From an uncultured Bacteroidales bacterium (GTDB lineage Bacteria > Bacteroidota > Bacteroidia > Bacteroidales > UBA932), in NCBI GenBank assembly GCA_946402945.1, contig CAMIYB010000002.1, positions 40,415 through 104,414 on the forward strand: a DNA stretch of 64,000 bases, read 5' to 3'. Under the pieces are notes generated by a model. The model made no database searches. It saw only the letters and a program-made list of their open reading frames with translations, and was not told the origin of the DNA. A program made the translations under genes and the position numbers. Below, in pieces: positions 1-8,854 of this stretch. Numbering within the stretch: the first letter of the stretch is position 1; each line of letters starts with the position of its first letter.

Positions 1-1508
1 GCTTCGATATAATTGAGCAGGACCTCGGCATACCGCATATCAATCCAGTCCAGCAGGCCGGAGTCCCAGTTCGGATCCACTTCCGTTTCCTCCAGGAATT
101 TGCGGAGCAGGAATCCGGTGCGGGTATAGTTGCCGCCATAGGGGTCGAATCCGGAATAGTTCGTATCGTCGGCCGCGCCGTAGATATAATAGGTCTTTCC
201 GTCCACCGGCCAGGTGTAGGGATTGCCGCTTTTAATCTTGGCGGTCCCGTCCTGCTGGATCAGGCCTGCCTGGATGATGATCTCCGTCTTCTTGAATTCC
301 GCTCCCGGAAGGATGACCGTCGCATGCAGGCGAGCGTCCTTATCGGCGAATATATCCGTCGGATGGTCGAATTTGTAGTAATTCTTGGATGCGGAATAGC
401 CCGTGTAGTCGGTCAGGTCGTTGCCGGCATCGGACGTGCGCACCGGGGTGCTCTCGCCGTTGGAGCCGTAACTCTCGTAGAGATCCACCAGTTCCAGGTT
501 CGGATCCATGCGCCCCGGATGCGGCCAGCCGCCGCAGGTCTGTTTGGGTTGGAAGAAAATCGGATAGTTGCTGCCCGTTCCCTTGACCGTAACCCCTTTG
601 ATGAAAATGACTTCGGGGCTCGCGCTGTTGGGCTGGGTAAACAGTTTGTAATAATTTTCCGCCGCTTCCGCCGGGGTGGCGGGCTCCGGCTGATACAGGC
701 CGTAACGATCCGAATCGATGACCAGTTCGGCCGCCTCGATGGCCGTCTTGTACCATTCTGCCGCAGCCGCGGCGTCCACGCCGACCAGGTGTTCATCCAC
801 CGCCTTGCCGGCCAGGGAAACCTTGTCGCCGAACTTGGCGACGGACGCGGCGAAGAGGGCGACCCGGGACGTCAGGGCGGCTGCCACGTATTTGTTGGCA
901 CGGCGCTCCGTCAGGCCGACGGGAGGCAGTTTTTCCATCGCGGTCTTTCCCATTTTAATGGCATAGTTCCATGTCTCCTCCTCGGTGGAGCGGGGCACCT
1001 TCAACGCATCTACGTCCCCCGTCCACTGCTGGGTCGTCTCGATGATCGGAACGCCGCCGTAACGCTTGGCCAGGCCGAAATACGTGTAGCACTTGATGAA
1101 GGCCACCTCGCCCTCCAGGGCCGCCTTTTCATCGTCCCGCACCGGCAGGGTCGGGATGGCGTCGGAGAGGATATTGACATCCCGCAGCAGGGAGAAGGCG
1201 TCCGACCACCACTGGAAATAGTTGACGCTGTAGTGATCCACATACTGGGAATGGGTCGCTTCTTCCGTAAACATGGCCGGAACCATGTTGGAATGGGTGT
1301 AATGCTGATTGAAGCCGTCCCGCATGTACATGAAGTCCTCGACCGGCAATTGGGCGTACAGGTTGGCCATGTACAGTTCCACGCCGGCGGAGGAAGAGAA
1401 GAGGACATCCGGGTTGATTTTGTCCTTGGGCTGAATGTTCAGGTAGTCCGCACAGGCAGAGGAGACCAGCGCGGCAAGGAGCATAGAAAGTACCGTATAG
1501 CGTTTCAT
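1..1508 (-). CDS. RagB/SusD family outer-membrane lipoprotein, 3' end cut by window edge
   Basis: Minus-strand reading from ATG at 1508 (MKRYTVLSMLLAALVSSACADYLNIQPKDKINPD...) stays open to base 1; lipobox and SusD-like text; directly downstream of a SusC gene. Confidence 0.88.
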   Translation of the reverse strand, partial: MKRYTVLSMLLAALVSSACADYLNIQPKDKINPDVLFSSSAGVELYMANLYAQLPVEDFMYMRDGFNQHYTHSNMVPAMFTEEATHSQYVDHYSVNYFQWWSDAFSLLRDVNILSDAIPTLPVRDDEKAALEGEVAFIKCYTYFGLAKRYGGVPIIETTQQWTGDVDALKVPRSTEEETWNYAIKMGKTAMEKLPPVGLTERRANKYVAAALTSRVALFAASVAKFGDKVSLAGKAVDEHLVGVDAAAAAEWYKTAIEAAELVIDSDRYGLYQPEPATPAEAAENYYKLFTQPNSASPEVIFIKGVTVKGTGSNYPIFFQPKQTCGGWPHPGRMDPNLELVDLYESYGSNGESTPVRTSDAGNDLTDYTGYSASKNYYKFDHPTDIFADKDARLHATVILPGAEFKKTEIIIQAGLIQQDGTAKIKSGNPYTWPVDGKTYYIYGAADDTNYSGFDPYGGNYTRTGFLLRKFLEETEVDPNWDSGLLDWIDMRYAEVLLNYIE

Positions 1509-1515
1509 AAGCATC

Positions 1516-4500
1516 TTAGAATGAAATGTTTACACCCAGATTCCAACTTTGCATCAGCGGATAGTTGCATCCCATGCTGCTGGTCCCGACCGTCTTCTCC
1601 GGATCGAAGGGCTTGACGAAGGGGTCGCAGAGGGTGAACACGTTGTTGGCGTTGACGTAGAAGCGGACTTTGCTGATGCCGATACGCGTCGTCCAGCGTT
1701 GCGGGAGCGTGTAACCGATCGTCAGGTTCTTCAGACGCAGGTAGGTGACGTCCCGCCGCCAGACGGAACTTTCCAGATAGTTGGAGCCGGCGTCGGTAAT
1801 CACACGGGTCGAAGGCCATTTCCCCGGAATCCACTCACTGGTATCGTCAAACATGTCCGTCCGATGCCAGCGGTCGTAGAAATAGGCGGGGGTGTTGAGG
1901 TTGTAGGCCAGCACCTCGGCGTACATCTCCTTGAAGCGGATGGTGTTGAATCCGGAGCCATGGAAGACCAGGGAGAAGTCCAGCCCTTTCCAGGAACCGG
2001 ACAGGGTCAGTCCATAGAACAGTTTCGGATAGCCGCTGTAGAAGAGCGGAACCATGTCATTCCCGTCGATGACGCCGTCTTCGTTCATGTCCTTGTAACG
2101 GAAGTCGCCCGGAAGGATCTTGTCGTTGCCGCGGGCCCCGTTCTGGACCGGCGCCTGGAGAATCTCCTGCTCACTTTGGAACTGTCCCTCCAGGACATAG
2201 CCCCAGTACACATCGTTGTACCGGTTGGCACGGCCGTTCAGCCAGCGCTGCCGGGTACTGGAGAATTCCGCCTCCTCGACATAGAGGTTCTGGGAACGGG
2301 CATAATTGAAGTTGCCGGAAATGCTGTAGTAGAAGTCCCCGGCATGGCCGTTCCAGGCCGCCGTGAAGTCGATGCCGAAGGTGCGGTCGCTGTTGAGGTT
2401 TTCCTGCGGGAGACTGGCTCCGAAGGTGTTGGGCAGCGACAGGAGGCGGCTGGACAGCAGGCCCGACCGGTCGCGGTCATACACATCCACGGAGAAGGTC
2501 AGGGCATTTTTCAGGAAACCGAAATCCAGGCCGATGTCCGCCATCTTCGAGGTAAACCAGGTCAACTTGTCATTAACCAGCGCGGGAGACGCCGCACCAG
2601 TCGTCCAGACGCCGTCCGTGAACTCATATCCCCCGCCGCCGGTCACACTGAAACCGGGAATATACTGGAAGGGCTTGCCGTTGTCTTCGCCCACCAGACC
2701 ATAGGAGGCGCGCAGTTTCAGATAGGAAATGACGCGCTGCCGTTTCATGAAAGGCTCCTCCGAGACGCGCCATCCGGCCGAGACGACGGGGAAGAAGCCC
2801 CATCGCATCTGCGGACTGTACAGGCAGGAACCGTCATACCGGAAGGAGGCGTCCAGCAGATACCTGTCTTTGAACGCATAGGACAGACGGCCGATGTAGG
2901 ACATGCTCGTCTCGTCTTTTTCCATACCGGAGGTCTTCATGTTGTTCTCGCTGGCCAGGTCCACCTGGTCCCCCGTATAGAAGGAGTATTCCCGGAGAAG
3001 GGAACTGGTACGGCTGTGGTAGCCGGTCTGCTCATACACGAATGTCGCTTCCACCTGGTGCTTCCCGCCGAACAGGTGGGAATAGGCAAGCATGGCCTGC
3101 AGGGTGGTCAAGCCGGACGTGGTGTAGGCATTGCTGATGGTGGACGGACCGTTCTTTTCCTGCGGAGAATAGGGAATGTCCGCCGTCTCGTCGTAAACAT
3201 AGAGGTTGTAAGCCTTGTTGAGCGTCTTGGTGGAGATGTCCCGGTAGTTGTAACTGAAGTTCACCTTGGCGTAGAGCCCTTCCAGGAAAGGGAAATCATA
3301 GCGAAGGGCGGCGGCGCCGTTGAATACCCGGTCATCCGTGTTGCTGTAGCCGGAGACGCCGGACATGGACTTCGCCAGGGCATGGCCGTAAGAGGTGACG
3401 GCCATGTAGTCGGGGTTGCCGTTCGCATAGATCGGCTCAGTCGGAAGGGCCGTCCGGGAAGCGAAGAAAACGTCATAGAACCCGCCGACAGTGCCCTTCT
3501 TGCGGTCCTCGGAGCCGGACAACTGGAAGTCCAGATGGAGGTGGTCCGTGATGTTGACGTTGACATTGGAGCGGAAATCCACCTTGTTGTATCCCAGGTC
3601 TCCGCTCCGCAGCAGGCCTTCGTCCGTCAGGTAGCCGGCTCCGACGTAATATTTCGCGCGCGGGGTCGCCCCTTCCACGGAGAGGTGGTATTGGCGCTGG
3701 GTCGAAAAGGGTTTGATGACGGCGTTGTACCAGTCGGTGGACGGCGCGGCCGCCTCCTGCGCGAGTTGCTCCCGCGTGTAGGCGGGCGTACCATTGTAAA
3801 TCATGGCCTCATTGTAGAGTTCGGTCCACTGCTGCCGGTTGCTCATCGCCGGCATATCCGTCGGCATCTGGATACCGGCCACCGCTTCGAAGGAAAGGAC
3901 GGGCCGCTTGGAGGAACCCGTCTTGGTCGTGACGATGACGACGCCGTTGGCGCCGCGGCGGCCGTACACGGCACCCAGGGCATCCTTGATGACCGAAATG
4001 CTTTCAATGTCATTCGGATCCAGCCGCTGGAAAATGTTGTTGCCGGAGACCTGCGGGATCCCGTCCACGACATAGAGCGGATTGCCGAAGCCGCGGATGT
4101 TGATACTGGTGCTGAAGGAGCCCGGTTCACCGTTTTCCTGCCGGATCTGCAGACCTGCCACTTTGCCGGCCAGGTCCTGCGCCAGGGAGGAACTGGTCGC
4201 TGTCTTGAGTTCCTTCCCTCCGCCGATGCTCGAAACGGCCCCGGTCAGGTTTTCACGTTTCCGCACGCCGTAGCCGATGACCACCGCATCGTCCAGCCGT
4301 TCCGCCTCGGCCAGCAGGACAAGGGTCTTCCCATCGATTTCGCGGGCCTGTGCCGTGTACTCCTTGAACCCCAGGAAACTGATGTTCAAGACCTCTTCCG
4401 GACCGGCTTTCAACTCGAAGTTGCCGTCCAGGTCGGTGGTCGTCGAGGCGCGGCTGCGCGAACTGAACACGACCGCTCCCGGGACAGGGGCGCCTGACTC

Positions 4501-4617
4501 GTCCGTCACCTTGCCCTTGACAGCCTGGGACTGTCCCTGCGGCTGGGCCGGGGACAGAAGCGGCAGGAAGGCGAGCGGGAGGGCGACTGCCATTCTGACG
4601 ATAAGATTGCTTTTCAT
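1516..4617 (-). CDS. SusC/RagA-like TonB-dependent outer-membrane transporter
   Basis: CarboxypepD_reg-like N-terminus (VKGKVTDESGAPVPGAVVF), plug motifs (LYVVDGIPQVSGN, VYGRRGANGVVIVTTK), C-terminal barrel; likely start MKSNLIVRM at 4617. Confidence 0.95.
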   Translation of the reverse strand: MKSNLIVRMAVALPLAFLPLLSPAQPQGQSQAVKGKVTDESGAPVPGAVVFSSRSRASTTTDLDGNFELKAGPEEVLNISFLGFKEYTAQAREIDGKTLVLLAEAERLDDAVVIGYGVRKRENLTGAVSSIGGGKELKTATSSSLAQDLAGKVAGLQIRQENGEPGSFSTSINIRGFGNPLYVVDGIPQVSGNNIFQRLDPNDIESISVIKDALGAVYGRRGANGVVIVTTKTGSSKRPVLSFEAVAGIQMPTDMPAMSNRQQWTELYNEAMIYNGTPAYTREQLAQEAAAPSTDWYNAVIKPFSTQRQYHLSVEGATPRAKYYVGAGYLTDEGLLRSGDLGYNKVDFRSNVNVNITDHLHLDFQLSGSEDRKKGTVGGFYDVFFASRTALPTEPIYANGNPDYMAVTSYGHALAKSMSGVSGYSNTDDRVFNGAAALRYDFPFLEGLYAKVNFSYNYRDISTKTLNKAYNLYVYDETADIPYSPQEKNGPSTISNAYTTSGLTTLQAMLAYSHLFGGKHQVEATFVYEQTGYHSRTSSLLREYSFYTGDQVDLASENNMKTSGMEKDETSMSYIGRLSYAFKDRYLLDASFRYDGSCLYSPQMRWGFFPVVSAGWRVSEEPFMKRQRVISYLKLRASYGLVGEDNGKPFQYIPGFSVTGGGGYEFTDGVWTTGAASPALVNDKLTWFTSKMADIGLDFGFLKNALTFSVDVYDRDRSGLLSSRLLSLPNTFGASLPQENLNSDRTFGIDFTAAWNGHAGDFYYSISGNFNYARSQNLYVEEAEFSSTRQRWLNGRANRYNDVYWGYVLEGQFQSEQEILQAPVQNGARGNDKILPGDFRYKDMNEDGVIDGNDMVPLFYSGYPKLFYGLTLSGSWKGLDFSLVFHGSGFNTIRFKEMYAEVLAYNLNTPAYFYDRWHRTDMFDDTSEWIPGKWPSTRVITDAGSNYLESSVWRRDVTYLRLKNLTIGYTLPQRWTTRIGISKVRFYVNANNVFTLCDPFVKPFDPEKTVGTSSMGCNYPLMQSWNLGVNISF

Positions 4618-4650
4618 AGATAAGCGCGTTCTGTTTTTACGCAAAAATAA

Positions 4651-4674
4651 AAGGCGACCTTTAACGGCCACCTT
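4651..4674 (-). terminator. Intrinsic terminator-like hairpin between the regulator gene and susC
   Basis: Minus strand AAGGTGGCC-GTTAAA-GGTCGCCTT followed by TTATTTTT; 9-bp stem with two G-U pairs. Confidence 0.6.
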
Positions 4675-4732
4675 AATATTTCCTTAACGCAGGGAGAAAA
4701 CGCTTAAAATGTTTTAATTTTTTACGGCAACC

Positions 4733-7147
4733 CTATTTTTTCTTAACAAAATCAGTAAAAGGAGTACTGAATTCCTCTCCCATCATCTGGGAATACCGCT
4801 GCACGAAAGCCTTGTAAGATTCCTGCGCCGCACCGTAGCGTTTGCTCTCCATCAGGGCGGTGCATTTCATCCGCACCGCCTCTTCGTCCAGCGAGTCGAA
4901 GCCGAGCACCAGGTCGCTCAGGAACACCCGGTCGGAATCGGACATCCGCCGGACAGAGAGGGAAGAAAGGGCGGTGATCATCTTCTCGGCATATTCCGCC
5001 TTGAAGCGGTCCAGCCACTCCGCCTCTACATCCGGAAGCAGTGGTCCCCTGCCGGCCAGATGGACGAATTCCTGGACCGCTGCGGCGTCCGCCATGCCCG
5101 AATGAACGGCCTCAGACAGTTCCAGCGCCCGATAGTAGTCGCAGGGAATTCCAGCCATTTCCATTGACCAGTTGCCGGCGCTGCTGGAGATGGATGCAGG
5201 GCCCAGTTTTTCCAGCTGGGCACGGATCCGGTTGAAATAGACCGCCCGGTTGTTGTTGAAACTCTCTTCGCTCTTGTCGAACCAGAGGTTTTCCCGCAGT
5301 TGCGCATTGGATACCCGTCCGTCCTCACGGCAATGCAGAAGCAGGAAGGCAAGCAGTTGCTGCATCATCGGAGAGAACTCCTTGGTCAGATCCTGACCGT
5401 TGGGGCCGGTCACCTTGAAGAAGCCCAGCAGCCTGATCTGCGGAGCGTCCGGAGCCGTTTCCGTCTCGTCTTCCTGCGGGAAAACAGGCTTGTCGCGCCG
5501 ACGGACAGCCCACAGGAGCGCCGCGGTACCAAGCAGCGCCAAAACAAGTAGCAGCCAGGGCCACCAGGGGCTTTCTTCCCGGCTCGCAACAGGCATCTGC
5601 CGATAAGGGTCCCGGATCGAGAAACTCTTGACAAGGCCGTTCCCGCCCGGAGCCACGCCCGCGATATAGACTTTCCAGCCATCCTCAACGCGAAGCAGCC
5701 GGCATCTCCAATAGACCGTCATGCCATGCGTAAGGATGGGGCTTCTCCGGCATTCGCCGGTCTCCGGATTGATTTCGGCCAGGACAAGGCGACCGGAATC
5801 ATAAGCGAGCAGATGGAAGCGGCCGTCATAAAAGACCAGGTCCGGGGATGCCGGAGACAGCGCATCGGATTCGACCACCGTCCGCACGGAGCCATCGTCC
5901 AGGCGGATCGCCAAGATGTCGGAGAAATCAAGGATGGTAAGGTCCTGGCGCCCGCTTTCATTGCCGTCGCCACCATAGAAAAAGGCGATGCTGTCCCGCA
6001 CGCAGAAGGCGGAGCGGCGTCTGGGCTCCACGTCTTCCAGCACCATCCGCTTGACCGGCGCGCCCGGTTTCCAGCAGACCATCTCATTCAGGAAACGGTG
6101 ATAACCATAGCCGAAGAGGCGTATCACGCTCCCGTCGGAAGGATTGCACAAAAGGGCGGACTCATAACTGCGGGAATAGGCCTCACGCCGTTCCTGCCGT
6201 TCCCAGCACAGGCGCTCGAAGTCGAATCGGTTGGGAACCGGCGGCTGCGCCTCCAGATCAAGGATATAGAGCCCGCCGTCGGAATCCTGGATAATATCCT
6301 CCCCCATCGCCTCGATCGGCAGGGTGTCCGCGAAGGGATAACGCTCGGCCTGGTCGCCGTCGGGATGGATCCGGACGATTTCGTTGGCACTGACAAAGGT
6401 CAGCCCGCAGGAAGAATCACCATAGGCGATGCGGAAAGGAACGCTGATCGGGAAGGACGGTCCCGGTTGCCAGCGGGCATCCTGTTCCTCCCGCCAGATC
6501 GGATTTGCGATGGCGGCGGTCAGCCGGCGGCCCTGTTTTGCCGTATGGGCGAAGCGGGCGGCATTGGTAAACTGCCAGTGACAATCCCGCATCTGCAACC
6601 TGTCGCTATAGAGAGAAACCTCATAGAGGATCAGGGGCGCGATTTCGGTGATATTGCCCACGGCCCCGAATCCGACGCTCGCACTATGACGACGGGACGG
6701 AGCGGAAATACTTGTAAGGTAATCGCCGTTGGCATAGATCCGAAGCGAATCGCGCCGCCTTCCGATCCCGAAAGAAATCCGGTTCACCTCTCCGAGGCCG
6801 TGCGCAAGGGCCAGGGGCTTGGACACGTGCGACCCAAGGTTGACCAGCATGCCGGGCGCCTGGTCACGATCGTGGATCAGGACCAGACCCAGATCCGTCT
6901 GTCCGTCAATGAGAAGGTGGCAGATCGAGCCGAAGGGCTCCCGTTCCAGGTCGATCCGCAGGAGGAAATCCAGGGAAAGACTGTCCCGGAAAGGAACCTC
7001 ACGCCTTGCATCTCCGATCGTCAGGGAAGTCCGCGCAGAAACGGGGGCTTCATAAGAACGGAAGGCCAGTCCCCCGACATTCTCCGCCGGCAAGGGCGTC
7101 ATCGGCCCCGCCAGCAGCAAACCTATCAGGAGAAACAGCGTCAGCAT
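4733..7147 (-). CDS. Transmembrane regulator: signal peptide, large extracytoplasmic region, one TM helix, cytoplasmic winged-helix plus BTAD-like domain
   Basis: N-terminal MLTLFLLIGLLLAGP; TM SPWWPWLLLVLALLGTAALLWAVRRRDK; then IRLLGFFKVTGPNGQDLTKEFSPMMQQLLAFLLLH...LRENLWFDKSEESFNNNRAVYFNRIRAQL, which resembles SARP/BTAD regulators. Confidence 0.75.
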   Translation of the reverse strand: MLTLFLLIGLLLAGPMTPLPAENVGGLAFRSYEAPVSARTSLTIGDARREVPFRDSLSLDFLLRIDLEREPFGSICHLLIDGQTDLGLVLIHDRDQAPGMLVNLGSHVSKPLALAHGLGEVNRISFGIGRRRDSLRIYANGDYLTSISAPSRRHSASVGFGAVGNITEIAPLILYEVSLYSDRLQMRDCHWQFTNAARFAHTAKQGRRLTAAIANPIWREEQDARWQPGPSFPISVPFRIAYGDSSCGLTFVSANEIVRIHPDGDQAERYPFADTLPIEAMGEDIIQDSDGGLYILDLEAQPPVPNRFDFERLCWERQERREAYSRSYESALLCNPSDGSVIRLFGYGYHRFLNEMVCWKPGAPVKRMVLEDVEPRRRSAFCVRDSIAFFYGGDGNESGRQDLTILDFSDILAIRLDDGSVRTVVESDALSPASPDLVFYDGRFHLLAYDSGRLVLAEINPETGECRRSPILTHGMTVYWRCRLLRVEDGWKVYIAGVAPGGNGLVKSFSIRDPYRQMPVASREESPWWPWLLLVLALLGTAALLWAVRRRDKPVFPQEDETETAPDAPQIRLLGFFKVTGPNGQDLTKEFSPMMQQLLAFLLLHCREDGRVSNAQLRENLWFDKSEESFNNNRAVYFNRIRAQLEKLGPASISSSAGNWSMEMAGIPCDYYRALELSEAVHSGMADAAAVQEFVHLAGRGPLLPDVEAEWLDRFKAEYAEKMITALSSLSVRRMSDSDRVFLSDLVLGFDSLDEEAVRMKCTALMESKRYGAAQESYKAFVQRYSQMMGEEFSTPFTDFVKKK

Positions 7148-7171
7148 ATGGAAAGAAGTGATAACAAGCGC

Positions 7172-8854
7172 TTACAAGGTCTGGCCGCCGATGAATTCGC
7201 GCATAATGGAGGTCGGGGGGATGGCGGCGATTTCGTCGGGATGGAGCGGGAAGATGTAACTGAGGAATTTGAGCAGGCGGACGGCTTCCGGATAGGCCGG
7301 AGAGGCCTGGGAAATCCGCCGCAGGAGAGGCTCTGCGTAGTATTTCAGCAGCGGGAGTTCGAAGACGAGGGCGGAGTTGAAGATGGCGTCGGCATTTTCC
7401 TGGAAGGGGAAGATGCCGCGGATCTCGCCCCGGCGGACGCTGTCCCAGCGGAGGATGGTATCCTCGGGAGAGATGCCCCGGACGCGGTTGTCGCGGATCA
7501 TCCGGCGCAGGAGACGGTTGTCGGAGGTGGAGATGTTGTTGTTCTCGTCGATGCTCAGCGAGGTCAGCGCGGAGGCGTACACGCGGAAAATGCGGGTCTG
7601 GTCCACGCCGGGGACCATCTCGGGATTCAGGGCATGGATGCCCTCCATGATGAGGATGTCTTTCTCGTCGAGATGGAGTTTCTTCCCCTCGTAGCGGCGG
7701 CAGCCGGCCTTGAAATCGAACTTGGGGATTTCAACCTCCTGACCGGCCAGCAGTTCGTTGAGCTGGCGGCCGAGCAGATCGAGGTCCATGGCGCCGAGCG
7801 CCTCGAAATCATAGTTGCCGTTTTCGTCCTTCGGAGTGTCCTCCCTATTGTGGAAATAGTTGTCCAGTTCCAGCACTTTCGGGTTGAGTCCCAGCACCTT
7901 GCACTGGATGGCCAGGCGCAGGGAGGTGCTGGTCTTGCCACTGGAGGAAGGGCCCGCGATGAAGACGATCTTCACCTGTCCGCGGCGCTGCCAGATCTGG
8001 TCGGCGATGGCCGCATACTTGCGTTCGTGCAGGGCTTCGGCCAGATTGATCAGTTGGACGGCACGGCCCTCCTCTATCGCCTTGTTGAGATTGCCGATGC
8101 CGCGCACGCCCTCGATGTCGCACCAGTCGGAGTATTCCTTCAGCGAAGCGGCGATCTTGCTCTGGCGCCGGATGGGCATCAGCCGGCCGGAATCGGCCAT
8201 CTGGGGCAGTTGGAGGCACATCCCCTGGTTGAAGCCCACCAGCCCGAAGGTCTTCAGCAGGCCGGAGGACGGCACCAGCGGGCCATGGAAGGAATCGGCC
8301 GTCTTCCCGAGATAATAGACATTGGTGGTAAAGACGCCCGTCGAACGCAGGAGTTCGGCCTTATGGGGCTGATGCTGGGCGTCGAAGATGGCGGCCGCCT
8401 CCTCCGACAGCATCCGCTTTTTGGTGAAGGGGATATCCGCGTCGATGATCTTCTGCATGCCCTCGCGCACCTTTTCGATTTCCTCGTCGGTGAGGAAAAG
8501 TACGGGGCGGCGGCCGTCTTCACTTTTGAAGGGCTCCAGCAGTTCGCAGTAGAGGCCGCTCGGCAGCGAATGGTGGATGGCCAGGATCTTATCGGGATAC
8601 TGCTCCCGCACGACGGCCTGGAGGACGAAGCAGAGCGAACGGATATAGCAGCGACGGCCGTCCGAATCGCCGTAATCGAGGAATTCGACTTCCTGGGAGA
8701 CAATCACCTGATAAGAGAGGTCCTTGAGTTCGTGGTCGACCAGGGCCGCGAGCACGGGACCCTTGATGTGCCACTTCGCAGCCATCTCGCCGAGGGTCGT
8801 CCCCAATTCCACCTGATGGCGCTTGCCATCGTTCTTGCACCAGATACTGATCAT
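7172..8854 (-). CDS. Nucleoside (uridine) kinase with N-terminal TGS/ThrRS-like region
   Basis: Walker A IAGPSSSGKTSTSLRL, uridine-kinase-like LDNYFHNREDTPKDENGNYDFEALGAMDLDLL; 4-bp overlap with uvrA. Confidence 0.88.
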   Translation of the reverse strand: MISIWCKNDGKRHQVELGTTLGEMAAKWHIKGPVLAALVDHELKDLSYQVIVSQEVEFLDYGDSDGRRCYIRSLCFVLQAVVREQYPDKILAIHHSLPSGLYCELLEPFKSEDGRRPVLFLTDEEIEKVREGMQKIIDADIPFTKKRMLSEEAAAIFDAQHQPHKAELLRSTGVFTTNVYYLGKTADSFHGPLVPSSGLLKTFGLVGFNQGMCLQLPQMADSGRLMPIRRQSKIAASLKEYSDWCDIEGVRGIGNLNKAIEEGRAVQLINLAEALHERKYAAIADQIWQRRGQVKIVFIAGPSSSGKTSTSLRLAIQCKVLGLNPKVLELDNYFHNREDTPKDENGNYDFEALGAMDLDLLGRQLNELLAGQEVEIPKFDFKAGCRRYEGKKLHLDEKDILIMEGIHALNPEMVPGVDQTRIFRVYASALTSLSIDENNNISTSDNRLLRRMIRDNRVRGISPEDTILRWDSVRRGEIRGIFPFQENADAIFNSALVFELPLLKYYAEPLLRRISQASPAYPEAVRLLKFLSYIFPLHPDEIAAIPPTSIMREFIGGQTL

